From Adlercreutzia sp. ZJ141 (GTDB taxonomy: Bacteria; Actinomycetota; Coriobacteriia; Coriobacteriales; Eggerthellaceae), in contig NZ_JAAKEB010000017.1 in assembly GCF_011038965.1 (NCBI RefSeq), positions 1 to 44,653 on the forward strand: 44,653 nucleotides of DNA. The letters are read 5' to 3'. The notes beneath the pieces are model-generated. The model saw only the letters and a list, made by a program, of their open reading frames with translations, was not told the origin of the DNA and ran no database searches. This document shows positions 28,608-38,543 of this stretch, piece by piece (within the stretch, counting starts at the first letter, position 1; each line of letters opens with the position of its first letter). Position numbers and translations under genes: made by a program.

Positions 28608-29633
28608 TCAGCAATCATTCGCATTATCAAAACCACCCTCCTTGGTGCTGTCGCTGCGCAATCCCTGCTTCGCAGATTGTTTCTGACCAGCAATCGACAC
28701 AGTTTCCAGATCTTTAAGAACGATATGAGTAAACTCGCTAGATCCGGTCGCGTTCAAGAATTCGGAGTCGAAGAATAATTCGTGCCTTTCAACAAAGCGT
28801 TCGTCGCGCAAATAGTCGAGAACAGGCGCATCTACACCAGATTCGACGATGTTGTCGTACATGAAGGCCTTGAGGAACGCGTCCGAGAAGCGATCGAGCA
28901 TCACATTCGTCATCGGCGGTATAACCAGAGCGGGCATGGCACCGATTGCCCTAATTTGCTCGACGATCTTTCGTAGGTTCTTCCGGTTGGCTTCGAACTC
29001 AGACGCCATTCTCGCGGCAGGAGCAGCATCTTTCAGATTCTTTAGGCCGAAGTTTCGGCACCATGCCTGTTCCATACAAATGGCTTCCTCTTCCCGCTCC
29101 TCTTCACTCATGCATTGATGAACTGGCATTGTCGTGGAAACATCCCTCACAACAGAGAACAGAGCCCTTTTCGATGACAGGACAGGCAGCATACGCTCCT
29201 GAAACGCAACCAAGGGGCTGTATTCCCTAATGTCCTCACAAGGCAGAAAGTGGTAGTACATTCGGTTGTTCTGCCCCGGGTAGTGAAGCACAGCAAACAA
29301 TAGCGGGGCAATGGCAACGATCACGATGGCACCAGTCGCGAATCTGTCCGAATACCGGCGAAGTATCGCAAGATCATACGAAAGGGTCTGCGACTTGAGC
29401 GCGAAGTTGAAGCCTTTGACCCCCGCAACCTCGTAGTCGAACGCTTCGCGTGCATGCGCGGAGCCGAGATTGGCCACGGTCAGCCCCCTCGGCACCTCTT
29501 CGATATATTTCTCCAGCTGCGAGACCTTGAGCTTCCAGTGGTTCGTTCCGAGGTATCTCGCATTCGCCGCAAAGACACATGCGACGAGAGCCATCGCGAC
29601 GATTAAAACGACTAGCAGCGCATCAACGAGCAT
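28608..29633 (-). CDS. Membrane-anchored SGNH/GDSL-like protein
   Basis: About 341 residues. An N-terminal transmembrane helix (M-L-V-D-A-L-L-V-V-L-I-V-A-M-A-L-V) anchors an extracytoplasmic domain. V-A-N-L-G-S-A-H (about residues 52-59) recalls the block I of SGNH hydrolases. L-N-A-T-G-S-S-E-F-T-H near the C-terminus recalls their final catalytic block, and a second hydrophobic helix lies near 100-120. These proteins acylate or deacylate polysaccharides, usually with an MBOAT partner; none is in the operon. The start is the ATG at 29633, preceded by GGAGGCGAG inside the SDR gene (22-bp overlap); an earlier in-frame GTG or ATG would extend back without a ribosome-binding site. Assignment moderate. 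Confidence 0.6.
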   Translation of the reverse strand: MLVDALLVVLIVAMALVACVFAANARYLGTNHWKLKVSQLEKYIEEVPRGLTVANLGSAHAREAFDYEVAGVKGFNFALKSQTLSYDLAILRRYSDRFATGAIVIVAIAPLLFAVLHYPGQNNRMYYHFLPCEDIREYSPLVAFQERMLPVLSSKRALFSVVRDVSTTMPVHQCMSEEEREEEAICMEQAWCRNFGLKNLKDAAPAARMASEFEANRKNLRKIVEQIRAIGAMPALVIPPMTNVMLDRFSDAFLKAFMYDNIVESGVDAPVLDYLRDERFVERHELFFDSEFLNATGSSEFTHIVLKDLETVSIAGQKQSAKQGLRSDSTKEGGFDNANDC

Positions 29634-30418
29634 GACTCGCCTCCGTCCAATGCAATGACCTGACCCGTCATATGGCGAGCTGCAGGCGAAACGAGCCACA
29701 CAGAAAGATCGGCGATTTCCTCGGCAACGGCCATCCTTCCGTCAGACGCTGGTGGATACCCCAGCTCGCTTTCCGAGGATCTCCCATTGAGGGGAGTGGC
29801 AACAGGTCCTGGCGCTATAGCGTTCACAGTGATGCCCTCCTTGAGAAGTTCTTTGCCAAGGCCCTGCGTCAAGCCGCAAATGCCATGCTTGGAGACCGCA
29901 TAGCACGACCACGCCCCCATAAGCCCCGTGTTCGAAGCAATGTTGATGACGGTGCCTTCACACCCTCGCTTCATAACTCGCCTACAAAACTCCTGAGCTA
30001 CGAAGAAAGTTCCTTTGAGGTTCGAGTCCACCACCTCATCCCACACCGCTTCCGAGCAATCAAGAAACGAGGGACATCTATACACTCCAGCATTGTTGAC
30101 CAAGATATCAGGAGTATCCTGAGAGAACACGTCCTCCATAACACGCGCAATGGCCGCTCGATCTCGAACGTCTAGCTGATGTGCGACAAATCCCCTCTCG
30201 CCCAACTCTGCGAGCTTCGAGGCGTTTCTTCCCGTCACATGCACGACCGCTCCCTCGTCGCTGAGTCTTTCGGCAATCGCCAGGCCAATTCCGCTCGTCG
30301 CGCCGGTTACAAGTGCAGACCGCCCTTGCAGCCTCGCGTCTGCTGAGAGAACGTTGACGTTTGCGTAGACAGGCTGCCTTGCCAACACGTCTTTAACCTT
30401 TTTCAGTATTTCAATCAT
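29612..30418 (-). CDS. Short-chain dehydrogenase/reductase
   Basis: 268 residues, Rossmann fold. The N-terminal T-G-A-T-S-G-I-G (about residues 38-45) binds NAD(P), N-N-A-G is the structural motif, and Y-A-V-S-K holds the catalytic Tyr and Lys; S-N-T-G-L supplies the Ser. A 30-residue N-terminal extension precedes the fold. It probably makes or modifies a nucleotide sugar or another small building block of the polymer; the substrate cannot be inferred. It starts inside the flippase stop (ATGA overlap) and overlaps the following gene by 22 bp, so it is embedded in the operon. Confidence 0.85.
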   Translation of the reverse strand: MIEILKKVKDVLARQPVYANVNVLSADARLQGRSALVTGATSGIGLAIAERLSDEGAVVHVTGRNASKLAELGERGFVAHQLDVRDRAAIARVMEDVFSQDTPDILVNNAGVYRCPSFLDCSEAVWDEVVDSNLKGTFFVAQEFCRRVMKRGCEGTVINIASNTGLMGAWSCYAVSKHGICGLTQGLGKELLKEGITVNAIAPGPVATPLNGRSSESELGYPPASDGRMAVAEEIADLSVWLVSPAARHMTGQVIALDGGESCSLMRC

Positions 30419-31872
30419 AGAGTCCTCCTGTCCAGTATCGCCGATAGCAGCTTCCTCGCCAGCCTGACCAAATCAAAAGCCTTAACGACGCCGATCAGTA
30501 AAACGGAACTCGCAAGGAGCTTCAGCGCCACCGAGTCGGCCAGAAATGACAGCGCCATCCAGGCGACGAGAAGCACCCACACAGAACCGACCCGCACGTT
30601 GAAGAGCATGCCCATATCGAACGCGCCTTGATAATAGAGCACAGCGAGCATGAACGTGAGCATGATGGCATAGCCCGCAAGAACAGCGCATGCCAAGCCG
30701 ACAGCGCCGAGACTCAAGAACGCAACCGTGCAAAAGATCGTCGCTATCGCCCAGATCAGATTGCCCACGAAGGCTGTCCACATCTTCTGCCTTTGGATCA
30801 CTTTTCGATTGACCCCATTGAGATATGATCCGACCACGCACGAAGCCATAAGCGCTGTCATGCAGTCGGAGAAGCTCTTTGCGTCATATGTTTCGCCGTA
30901 CAGAACAGTCAGCACACCAGAAAACGGAACAATGAGCGCAGATATTACTATTGCAACGATCCACTCAGTTAACATGCTGAGCCTCTCGATGCTTTCATCC
31001 GAATCCTTGGCGGCAATAAGAATAGGAAGCATCGCGTTTCCGAATGCTCCAAGAACGGTGGTGACCATCGTTCTCCACTGGAAGGCGGCAGAGTAGAGGC
31101 CGTACTCGGCATAACCTGCAGGCAAGTTGATAAGAAGGACGCCGCAGACCCAGTTCACCGGACCGACTAGAACGCCCGCAAGCATCGTCGGCAGAGCGAA
31201 GGAGCCCAGCAGTCGCAGCTCGCTTTTCGCACCTTTAAGGTCGAACCTTAAACTAAAGCGCCTCAGTCCCCTCCTAACAGAAACCCAGTACGCCAGGTTG
31301 GTGACCACGGCAACAACAGCAAGTGCCACGATGTAGCCGTCCACTCCCCAAAGAATAGCCGCAACGGGACAAAATATAATGTTCGCCATCCCTGAAACGA
31401 TGTCAACCGTCATCACCTGCCGAAAGCGCTCCAAGCCAACGAGTGTTCCCCTCTGGATTCCGTTGTACGTGGAAAACGCGAGCGTTACCGCAGCTACTCT
31501 TAAGTAGGGAGCCATCGACGAGGATCCGAGCTGGGATTGCGCGATCGCATCCGCCGCCGCGAAAAGAACGCCGGCAAAGGACACGGACGAAACAAGCCCT
31601 ACAGCAGCCGACATGCCGAGTATTCGATTGAGGCGATCTTTGTCGCTGTCTCTTAGCTCAGCAGCAAAGCGGGTCGTCAGAACCCCCAGTCCCAAAGCAG
31701 CCATGGTTGCAAACACCGCTGTGGTATTGACCACTATGCTTGCCTGGCCATAAAGTGTTGCGCCCAAGATGCGGGAGGCAAGCACCTGGGCTATGAAAAC
31801 AGCTCCTTTGCTCGCGCAAAGCCCGGCTATATTGTATCCGAGCGCAGAGCCTACTCGCGCAATGCCCCCCAT
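30415..31872 (-). CDS. wzx: Wzx-type polysaccharide flippase
   Basis: 485 residues, strongly hydrophobic. About 12-14 transmembrane helices are spread over the full length, with short basic loops. The first (L-G-Y-N-I-A-G-L-C-A-S-K-G-A-V-F-I) resembles the MATE/PST flippase start. It moves lipid-linked repeat units across the membrane, working with the Wzy polymerase in the same operon. The gene abuts the Fe-S reductase gene (4-bp gap) and overlaps the SDR gene by 4 bp. The gene name reflects role and neighbours, not sequence identity to a characterised Wzx. Confidence 0.85.
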   Translation of the reverse strand: MGGIARVGSALGYNIAGLCASKGAVFIAQVLASRILGATLYGQASIVVNTTAVFATMAALGLGVLTTRFAAELRDSDKDRLNRILGMSAAVGLVSSVSFAGVLFAAADAIAQSQLGSSSMAPYLRVAAVTLAFSTYNGIQRGTLVGLERFRQVMTVDIVSGMANIIFCPVAAILWGVDGYIVALAVVAVVTNLAYWVSVRRGLRRFSLRFDLKGAKSELRLLGSFALPTMLAGVLVGPVNWVCGVLLINLPAGYAEYGLYSAAFQWRTMVTTVLGAFGNAMLPILIAAKDSDESIERLSMLTEWIVAIVISALIVPFSGVLTVLYGETYDAKSFSDCMTALMASCVVGSYLNGVNRKVIQRQKMWTAFVGNLIWAIATIFCTVAFLSLGAVGLACAVLAGYAIMLTFMLAVLYYQGAFDMGMLFNVRVGSVWVLLVAWMALSFLADSVALKLLASSVLLIGVVKAFDLVRLARKLLSAILDRRTL

Positions 31873-31876
31873 TAAG

Positions 31877-33061
31877 CTAAACGCCCCCTCTGCTTAAGAT
31901 CTTGCGAATCAGTCTCTTCGCCCTCAAAAGGAATGGATCAGAGGCGTTTCTTCGAATGGCGTAGTCGAAACCATGAGCCACGAGATCGGCGTAGAATCGC
32001 TCGGAGCGTGAGTCTAGCTTCACGCAGCGAGTCAAAGCATTCATGTTGGCGCGTGTCAGCGTTTGCTCAAAGGGCACCTCATTCCAGACGAGACGAGAGG
32101 CGACACCCTCGAACAGTCCAACTCCTCGCGCCGTGTTAGCGAACACAACGGAGACTCCATGTGAGGTATCAATGTCAGGAAGGATCCTCTCGACGCCCCA
32201 GAAATCACCCAGGGTCACGTCGCTGCCATGAGGCGTGCCCTTGAAGTGACAGTGTTCGCAGCATTCGCGTACGTAGAGAGGATGGACGATGTATCCCCGC
32301 ATGAACCCGTCGGTGTCTCTATCCTCGCGATAAACGCTTCCGTTGTCGAAGTCGACCCTCGTCGAGAATTGATTCCAGCTAATCTCCTTGTTCTTGAACC
32401 AAACCTTCGCCACACGGCTACCAGCGCGTCTCTCCAATGATTCGAGGTACTTGCGATAAACAAGGGGCGAGTTGCACCCTAGACAAAGGAAATCAACAGT
32501 AAAGAGGTTCGCTGGATCGCCAACCAATGTCTTCAACGCGGCTATCTCACACGGAGCTGCAGCGTACAAAACCTTGCGACCGGCATCAAGAAGGCGCCTT
32601 GCTTCGAGATAGGTGCCCTTTTTGTTGCTTTGGGCATACTTCGACTGCCGAAGCCGCGGAAGATCACCTATATCCTCGACAAGCATATGGGCTATCTGGT
32701 TGTCCTTGTCGTACGCCGCACCGAATACCGCTCCTCCTTCGAGAAGCACTACGGTTGCAAGCTCGGTGAACAAACCCCCCGAAGTGCTTAGGTAACGAGT
32801 ATCTTCATTTCTTGAATATGCAGCGTATGCATGCATAACCGGCGTCAGGACCGAGTCTGGCGATGATGACATGACGGGGCATGACTGCACGCACTTTCCA
32901 CACGAGACGCACGCGTTCTCATCAACACAAGGACAGAGGAAGCCTTTCTTATCCGGTTGCATGGAAACCGCATTCGCCGGACAGATGCTGTGGCAGGCCG
33001 CGCATCCTGTGCAATCCGTCGCATTTACCGTCTTTCCCACATGCGGTCTTCTCAATCCCAC
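31877..33061 (-). CDS. F420 hydrogenase beta subunit-like Fe-S protein, polysaccharide-associated
   Basis: 394 residues. Two 4Fe-4S motifs open the protein ([12 protein letters not shown] and [12 protein letters not shown]), followed by the coenzyme F420 hydrogenase/dehydrogenase beta-subunit N and C domains. Genes of this type regularly neighbour polysaccharide pyruvyl transferases, as here, one gene away. The biochemical role in capsule synthesis is not established; electron transfer for sugar modification is a guess. The GTG at 33061 follows GGAGGGAGTCTG and overlaps the previous gene by 10 bp. Confidence 0.85.
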   Translation of the reverse strand: MGLRRPHVGKTVNATDCTGCAACHSICPANAVSMQPDKKGFLCPCVDENACVSCGKCVQSCPVMSSSPDSVLTPVMHAYAAYSRNEDTRYLSTSGGLFTELATVVLLEGGAVFGAAYDKDNQIAHMLVEDIGDLPRLRQSKYAQSNKKGTYLEARRLLDAGRKVLYAAAPCEIAALKTLVGDPANLFTVDFLCLGCNSPLVYRKYLESLERRAGSRVAKVWFKNKEISWNQFSTRVDFDNGSVYREDRDTDGFMRGYIVHPLYVRECCEHCHFKGTPHGSDVTLGDFWGVERILPDIDTSHGVSVVFANTARGVGLFEGVASRLVWNEVPFEQTLTRANMNALTRCVKLDSRSERFYADLVAHGFDYAIRRNASDPFLLRAKRLIRKILSRGGV

Positions 33062-33684
33062 CAGACTCCCTCCTTGATTACCTTTGCGGGGACGCCTGCG
33101 ACCAGCGAGTTGGGCGGTATGTCTTTGGTGACAAGCGCCCCCGCCGCGACTATCGATCCTTCACCGACGGTAACGCCCTTGAGAATAGTCGATCGGGTTC
33201 CAATCCATACGTGATCGCCGATTACAACCGGTCTTGCAGCGACCGGTTGGCCGCAAATCGAATGATGGTCGGAGTCCATAATCGTCACGTCATGTGAGAT
33301 GGCGACCTCTTTCCCTATGTTTATCGATTTGGCGCAACGAATCTTGCAGTTTGAGTTGATGTAACCGCTTCCGAGGGTGAGCTCGCCTCCCGGAAACACA
33401 ACGACATCGGCATCATAGAAGAATGAGAAGCTGCCAAGCGCTCTCACCCTCGCTCCTTTGTCCAATCTGATAGTGGACTTCCTCTCACCTCGACTGACGC
33501 AATTGGTATTGATGAATAGCTTCGCTCCTTCGTTAACTTGGATCTCTGATCCTCGCGCCATGCGAATTCGAGACCCCGCAAAAGGTATGACAACACCTTT
33601 TGCGGCCGGGTTCATGCATAAGCACAGAAAGCTTAAGTACGCGATGCGCAGCGCCATATGAACTTTTCTATTGAAATCTTTCAT
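33052..33684 (-). CDS. Hexapeptide-repeat acyltransferase
   Basis: 210 residues. Left-handed beta-helix repeats (I-R-L-D-K-G-A, V-F-P-G-G-E-L, I-N-I-G-K-E-V, V-V-I-G-D-H-V, V-T-V-G-E-G-S) end with the WcaF/CysE-like closure [21 protein letters not shown] holds the probable catalytic His. An N-terminal helix ([13 protein letters not shown]) is unusual and may associate with the membrane. It likely acetylates a sugar of the repeat unit. It shares a 10-bp overlap with the next gene. Confidence 0.85.
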   Translation of the reverse strand: MKDFNRKVHMALRIAYLSFLCLCMNPAAKGVVIPFAGSRIRMARGSEIQVNEGAKLFINTNCVSRGERKSTIRLDKGARVRALGSFSFFYDADVVVFPGGELTLGSGYINSNCKIRCAKSINIGKEVAISHDVTIMDSDHHSICGQPVAARPVVIGDHVWIGTRSTILKGVTVGEGSIVAAGALVTKDIPPNSLVAGVPAKVIKEGVWWD

Positions 33685-33703
33685 TATATCTAATCCCAGC
33701 TTT

Positions 33704-34966
33704 CTACTGCCGAGCAGAATTTGTCTTTTGACTCAGAAGAACATGTTCCAGCTGCATAAAACCGCTAGTCGTTTTCAGCGTCGATCTTATTTGCGATATC
33801 CGAGAAACAAGACTCTCGTGAACCTTGATCGATTCCCCCTGAAGCTCAACGAGTTTGCCGGGCAGCTTCTCATCAGCTCCAATCAGCGGGAGAACCCAGC
33901 GATCCGATCCGTAAACGAACTCGCACATCCCCTGCGCCTTCTGGCTGTAGGAGAGCAAGATGGTCGGCACGCCCTCACACATGGCGTTCACGGCGCAGTG
34001 CATGCGCGCTGCCACCACGAGGCGACAGCATCGGAGCATGCGTTTTGCATCGAGAAATCCCTTTGGCTCCACTATCTCGGCGCGAGCACAATGCGCGTTA
34101 TCCATGGCGTTGTATATTCGTCGCAAAAAAAGCAAGTCATTGTCTTCCTTGCAAGGCGAAACAACATGAGGAATTAAAAGAGCGGGTAGTTTTGTCTGAT
34201 CCATGAGAGAGGCAACAAGCGAGGCTAGTCGCGCCACATCCAAATCTGAGACGCCTCCGTATAATTCGTGCAACGAGAGCGGGCTGAGATTTATCCCCAA
34301 GTATTTGGCGCTATCCCAATAGTGGAGACCCTCGCTCCCGTCGGTTACGAAGAATGCCGGATCGGGCATCAGGCAAACATTCTCACTCACTCCGATGGAT
34401 TCGAGATACTTCACACTGCGTCTTTCGCGACAACAGACAAGGTCAATGTTTCGCAGATGATCGGCGTAGTAGTCCACGGCGGGCTTGTAGTCGCCGAAAG
34501 GACCGACGGATGCCCCGATGACGACTTCCGTGATACCGCGCTGCCGTGCGACCTCGCCTGCCCGGACGAGCGAGTTGAAGTACGGATACCTACCATGTTC
34601 ACGCAGGTGGACCGGGATGGTGTAGATGTCACCGCCGATAGAGACGAGAGCGTCTGCGCCTTCGAGAATGGAATCGTAGTCTACTCTCGTCGAGTCAAAG
34701 GGGATGCACACAGCCCGTGCGATCTTGTTAACGACTTTTAAGGGTATGCCGCGCTTGCCGGTTCGAAGTTGTGCGACCTCGACATCTGTGTCTGTTATAC
34801 GGCGCGCATCGTCCTCTGGGAGAGGAGTGATATATCGGATTTGTGCACCTGGCACAGCGTGCCGCAGAATGATCGCCGTTCCGCGCACGATAGCCTCGCA
34901 GCCGTAGTTATAGAGACCTCCAACTCCATACAGAGAAAGAATGGGGGCGCTATTGGTGTCCAACAT
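33704..34966 (-). CDS. Polysaccharide pyruvyl transferase family protein
   Basis: 420 residues. It begins with [13 protein letters not shown], the family's G-x-x-N-x-G-D/C-E motif, has S-I-G-G-D-I-Y-T in the middle, and ends in [20 protein letters not shown], the conserved R-x-H-x block. The family transfers pyruvate ketals from PEP to sugars, adding negative charge to the polymer; some members have other roles. AAGGGGGATTAGAT precedes the ATG. It is next to GT4-like and hexapeptide genes and two genes from its Fe-S partner. Confidence 0.85.
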   Translation of the reverse strand: MLDTNSAPILSLYGVGGLYNYGCEAIVRGTAIILRHAVPGAQIRYITPLPEDDARRITDTDVEVAQLRTGKRGIPLKVVNKIARAVCIPFDSTRVDYDSILEGADALVSIGGDIYTIPVHLREHGRYPYFNSLVRAGEVARQRGITEVVIGASVGPFGDYKPAVDYYADHLRNIDLVCCRERRSVKYLESIGVSENVCLMPDPAFFVTDGSEGLHYWDSAKYLGINLSPLSLHELYGGVSDLDVARLASLVASLMDQTKLPALLIPHVVSPCKEDNDLLFLRRIYNAMDNAHCARAEIVEPKGFLDAKRMLRCCRLVVAARMHCAVNAMCEGVPTILLSYSQKAQGMCEFVYGSDRWVLPLIGADEKLPGKLVELQGESIKVHESLVSRISQIRSTLKTTSGFMQLEHVLLSQKTNSARQ

Positions 34967-34968
34967 AT

Positions 34969-36114
34969 CTAATCCCCCTTCAATATTTTGCGAACAATCT
35001 CGACGATGTTCACGGAATCGAAATATGCTCTACTGCGCTTGGAATAGCCACCATAGTCAGCCTCGATTTGACGCACCGCCTCGACGATGGAGCCCGGATC
35101 ATTGATGTTACAAGTTACGCCCAAGCCCACCTGCGTAAAAACCGAAGTAAGACCAGGAACATCAGAACCAATCATAGGAAGACCGAAACGCGAGTATTCC
35201 CATATCTTGTTTGGAGCACAGTAAAGCGCATTGAGCGGCGACTGTCTGCCAGCGAAAGCAGGCTGATAAGGAAGAAGGCCAATGTGGGCATGTTTGGTAA
35301 AGACGAGGTGTTGGGGAGCCGGCACAAACTCAACGAGAACAATACTGTTACTACCTACGATCTTCTCGCGAAGTGCCCTTCCGCTCTCGTCATCCCTCAG
35401 TCCCATCAGGTACAAGACGTAGTCCTTGCCCAACATCTCAACTGCGTCGATACATCCTGAGAAATCCCTGTCTGGGGAAATAACACCCTGATAGAGTAAA
35501 ACACGTCTGCGCTCCTTACAAAGTCGAGAGAGCGAGTCGGCGTACTCCCTTGTTAATGACGTTTCGTCGCCTTGGAGGAAAGGCTTGTTAGGTAGGACCG
35601 CAGGTCTTCTAGAAAGGCGCCACCAAGCCTGCTGTATAAAAGATCTGTTGTACTCGGGAACAACAACACGGTAAGCTTGGCGGGCAAGTTCCAAAACGTA
35701 GTCAGCTTTAAGAGGAAAGGCGTCATTATGACCGAGTCGCGGTGGTGCAGAGGTTGAAAGCTCCAACAGCTGCATAACATGCCTGAACTCAAATAGATCA
35801 CACCCGCAGTCTCTCGCTGAACATTCGGTCACTGTCCACACAACGTCGAACTTCTGTCTACCGCGCAGGATACGCTGCAACTTCCTTTGGGTATCAGAAT
35901 CGCTCTTCATGCGGCTGATCTTGGAGTCTCCTCTAGGCCCAAGCTCGAAAGAAGAGAATTCACTGCAGCTAGATAGTTCGGCTGGAATCCCAGCAACATT
36001 GCGACAAGCCAAGACAACACAATGACCCAAGTTAAGCAGAGCTCCGCAGACAGTAATTGCTGGAGGTAAGGTTTCGATGTTTCCGTCAGTTGCAACGACA
36101 AAGATAGTACTCAT
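34969..36114 (-). CDS. Glycosyltransferase, GT4-like
   Basis: 381 residues, GT-B fold. Residues I-T-V-C-G-A-L-L-N-L-G-H-C-V-V form the N-terminal Rossmann strand-helix. R-V-L-L-Y-Q-G-V-I-S is the family's linker to the C-domain, and P-N-K-I-W-E-Y-S-R-F-G-L-P-M-I-G-S-D is the donor-binding E-containing block (one glutamate of the EX7E type). It adds one sugar of the repeat unit from a nucleotide donor at the inner membrane face. Donor and acceptor are unknown. Base composition is more AT-rich than in the flanks, as common for transferred O-unit genes. Confidence 0.8.
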   Translation of the reverse strand: MSTIFVVATDGNIETLPPAITVCGALLNLGHCVVLACRNVAGIPAELSSCSEFSSFELGPRGDSKISRMKSDSDTQRKLQRILRGRQKFDVVWTVTECSARDCGCDLFEFRHVMQLLELSTSAPPRLGHNDAFPLKADYVLELARQAYRVVVPEYNRSFIQQAWWRLSRRPAVLPNKPFLQGDETSLTREYADSLSRLCKERRRVLLYQGVISPDRDFSGCIDAVEMLGKDYVLYLMGLRDDESGRALREKIVGSNSIVLVEFVPAPQHLVFTKHAHIGLLPYQPAFAGRQSPLNALYCAPNKIWEYSRFGLPMIGSDVPGLTSVFTQVGLGVTCNINDPGSIVEAVRQIEADYGGYSKRSRAYFDSVNIVEIVRKILKGD

Positions 36115-36118
36115 CTTG

Positions 36119-37447
36119 TTAATCCTTCAACAGTTTTATGGCTGGCCTAATGTCTCCTCTAAGTCTCCGTTCATCTATGGAGGCATCCAGTTCCTGCAGC
36201 GAGACTCCGAGATGACCACGTGCTACAAGAACAAGGCAAAAAGCTAGGTACACAGCATAAGAAGAGAAGAAAGAAGGCTCGGACGTACTTGTAACAAGAA
36301 GATAAATTGGTATAGCCATAGCTGCCCAGAAAAAGCACTTTGAACGTCTGGCATCAGAAGCCACTCCCTTTACAAAAACTATGACCATAACAAGATAAGT
36401 GGCGAAGCCGATCCAACCAAATTGTGCAATAACCGTAGGCCAAAACATATCGGCTAAATAAGCGGGATCGGAAGGAGTAAGTCCATAAATTAGATTCAAT
36501 CCGAACAAGTAATATAGCGATGTGTAGGCAGTCTTGCTAACCTCACAACCGTATGTCCCAAAGCCGGAACCAAGGGGAAATAACCAGTTGGCAATACTCA
36601 TAGATCTGTCAAGAAGGGCTGCTCTAGCAGTTTCATTGCCGGAGAAGTAGTACGTAGTAATTTGATCGGCAGCAAGCACGACAGCGCAGATCAGAGCAAG
36701 AAAAACGAAGCTAACAGTTATTCTGTTGGTCCTGCTGAATACAAACAAGGTAACAAGTATGATTCCAGCAAAGGCAATTGCCTTGTAACGAGTCGTAAAA
36801 AAAAGAAGGATGAAACAGCAGACAATATAGAATCGATTACTGCGTCTATCCATCATCAATAAGGCAAGCAGGCCGACAATTGAGGCGGAGAAGTTGCTGG
36901 GGTGAGCGAAAAAGAATACGAAATTTCTGATTCCAAATCGAGTTTCGGTTGTCATGCCAATGCCGACTACCTGGTCCGCCACCAGACAAATCATCATGAC
37001 GATGATATAGGCCTTACCAATTCCGACACAAAGAGATAAAAGTGTATGCGAGACGCCATGGTCATTCAGAATCTTCAGAGAAAGAAAGGCGATGAAAAAC
37101 TTCAAGCAGGTAAAGAAATCTATGGCAACCGCGCTCCAAACACTCTGAAAAGAACTGACAACATTCCCAAGAAACCCAATGCCCATAAGAAAAAAGCAGC
37201 CAGCAATAAGCAACTTGTCTTCAAGTGACAACCAAAGAGAGCTATGTCCACCAACTATCTTCCTTAGCGCAAGAAAAGCAAAGATGAGAGCAGAAAGCTC
37301 ATCTATGTAGGCTGCAGGTCCCCAGACTTTGCTCTGAAGGCAGTTTTCGACAAGAAGTAGAGCGAACAGTAAAGCACCTGCTAGATCAACGATCCTGAGA
37401 TCCCCCACGACACCGACCCCACGTCGCGTGGTAATCTTTCTAGTCAT
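36119..37447 (-). CDS. wzy: Wzy-type polymerase (O-antigen ligase/polymerase-like membrane protein)
   Basis: 442 residues with about 11-12 transmembrane helices. A larger extracytoplasmic loop follows the sequence L-F-P-L-G-S-G-F-G-T-Y-G, which matches the 'G-x-G-x-G-x-Y' signature of Wzy polymerases. It should polymerise lipid-linked repeat units outside the membrane. It is AT-rich, like most wzy genes. It overlaps the GT2 gene by 8 bp and is followed by a GT4 gene after 4 bp. The assignment rests on topology, the Gly-rich loop and the presence of wzx. Confidence 0.8.
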   Translation of the reverse strand: MTRKITTRRGVGVVGDLRIVDLAGALLFALLLVENCLQSKVWGPAAYIDELSALIFAFLALRKIVGGHSSLWLSLEDKLLIAGCFFLMGIGFLGNVVSSFQSVWSAVAIDFFTCLKFFIAFLSLKILNDHGVSHTLLSLCVGIGKAYIIVMMICLVADQVVGIGMTTETRFGIRNFVFFFAHPSNFSASIVGLLALLMMDRRSNRFYIVCCFILLFFTTRYKAIAFAGIILVTLFVFSRTNRITVSFVFLALICAVVLAADQITTYYFSGNETARAALLDRSMSIANWLFPLGSGFGTYGCEVSKTAYTSLYYLFGLNLIYGLTPSDPAYLADMFWPTVIAQFGWIGFATYLVMVIVFVKGVASDARRSKCFFWAAMAIPIYLLVTSTSEPSFFSSYAVYLAFCLVLVARGHLGVSLQELDASIDERRLRGDIRPAIKLLKD

Positions 37448-38543
37448 CCGTCCTCCTTCTTAGCATAGAGGAACGAAGAACTTTTGTTTTTTGGAATAAG
37501 CGAAATGCGATCCGTCCAAGAAAGGGCGAGTATCTAGTAAGGGTTATTGAGATCCAGTCCACAATTGAGAGATCAAAAGAGTTCGAAAAGCAACTGCTAC
37601 TACGTAGCCTTCTGATAACGTCGAGATATATTTCCTTGCTCGTATCGTCACGCTCTTCAACAGAACGATAAATTCGTGCCATGCGAGCACACTCAACCTG
37701 TTCTCTAGCTAAACAGGCATCCCTCACTTTTGAGGACGCATGCTCAGAAAAACGTTTCTCGTTACGTAGTAAAGCATCGTGGTAGTCGCGGTACTGCCTG
37801 ACTGAAATATGGCGTTCTCTCGTGATGGAGCCACTTCGCATGAGTTGCCCATACAGGGGAGCCTGTATTTTAGCTACCTTGGAAGCTGAAGCAAAAATAT
37901 CGGGCATCAGGAAAAGGTCTTCGTAGACTTTTCCAGTCGGAAAGGGATGAGCCGACCATAGTATCGTCGGTGCGAGCTTGCCACAGGCGGAGACACTAAA
38001 TACCCTCCCGAGAAGCATCTCAACGAGTGCTTCCTCGGTATAATAGGTCAAATAAGTAGATCTGGAATGATTTGAGAAATCATAATAATCTGCACTACTT
38101 ATTTCTATTGAGTCGCATGCGGACAGATCGCAGCCGCCTTCAAAGATCGGTTTAGCGAGTTCATCGATATAGTATCGGGAGACAAAATCATCTCCATCGA
38201 CGAATGCGACGTAGTCACCGTGCACAACAGAAAGCCCAGCGTTTCGGGCATCAGAGAGCCCTCCGTTAACCTTATGCACAACGCGCACGCGCGGATCTTG
38301 TAGGGCAAATCGATCACACATATCGCCCGATGAATCTGTTGAACCATCATCTACAAGTACGATATCAAGATTCGCATATGACTGGGAAATAATGCTACGT
38401 ACGCAATCGTTGAGATAGCCTTCAACATTATAGATAGCCACTACAATGGAAATGAGAGGGAGATCATCCGCATCCCTGCGAACAACAGACGCAACTTCAG
38501 AGGTTGTTTGTGAAGAGGCTGCAGCGCCCGAAACCAAGTTCAT
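37440..38543 (-). CDS. GT2-family glycosyltransferase
   Basis: 367 residues. The GT-A domain covers residues 30-250: I-S-I-V-V-A-I-Y-N-V-E-G-Y-L, then D-I-V-L-V-D-D-G-S-T-D-S-S-G (nucleotide-binding), then G-L-S-D-A-R-N-A-G and F-V-D-G-D-D-F (metal-binding D-x-D). The tail is helical. It adds one sugar to the lipid-linked intermediate in the cytoplasm. It overlaps the WecG-type gene upstream by 4 bp and the Wzy gene downstream by 8 bp. Confidence 0.9.
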   Translation of the reverse strand: MNLVSGAAASSQTTSEVASVVRRDADDLPLISIVVAIYNVEGYLNDCVRSIISQSYANLDIVLVDDGSTDSSGDMCDRFALQDPRVRVVHKVNGGLSDARNAGLSVVHGDYVAFVDGDDFVSRYYIDELAKPIFEGGCDLSACDSIEISSADYYDFSNHSRSTYLTYYTEEALVEMLLGRVFSVSACGKLAPTILWSAHPFPTGKVYEDLFLMPDIFASASKVAKIQAPLYGQLMRSGSITRERHISVRQYRDYHDALLRNEKRFSEHASSKVRDACLAREQVECARMARIYRSVEERDDTSKEIYLDVIRRLRSSSCFSNSFDLSIVDWISITLTRYSPFLGRIAFRLFQKTKVLRSSMLRRRTDD

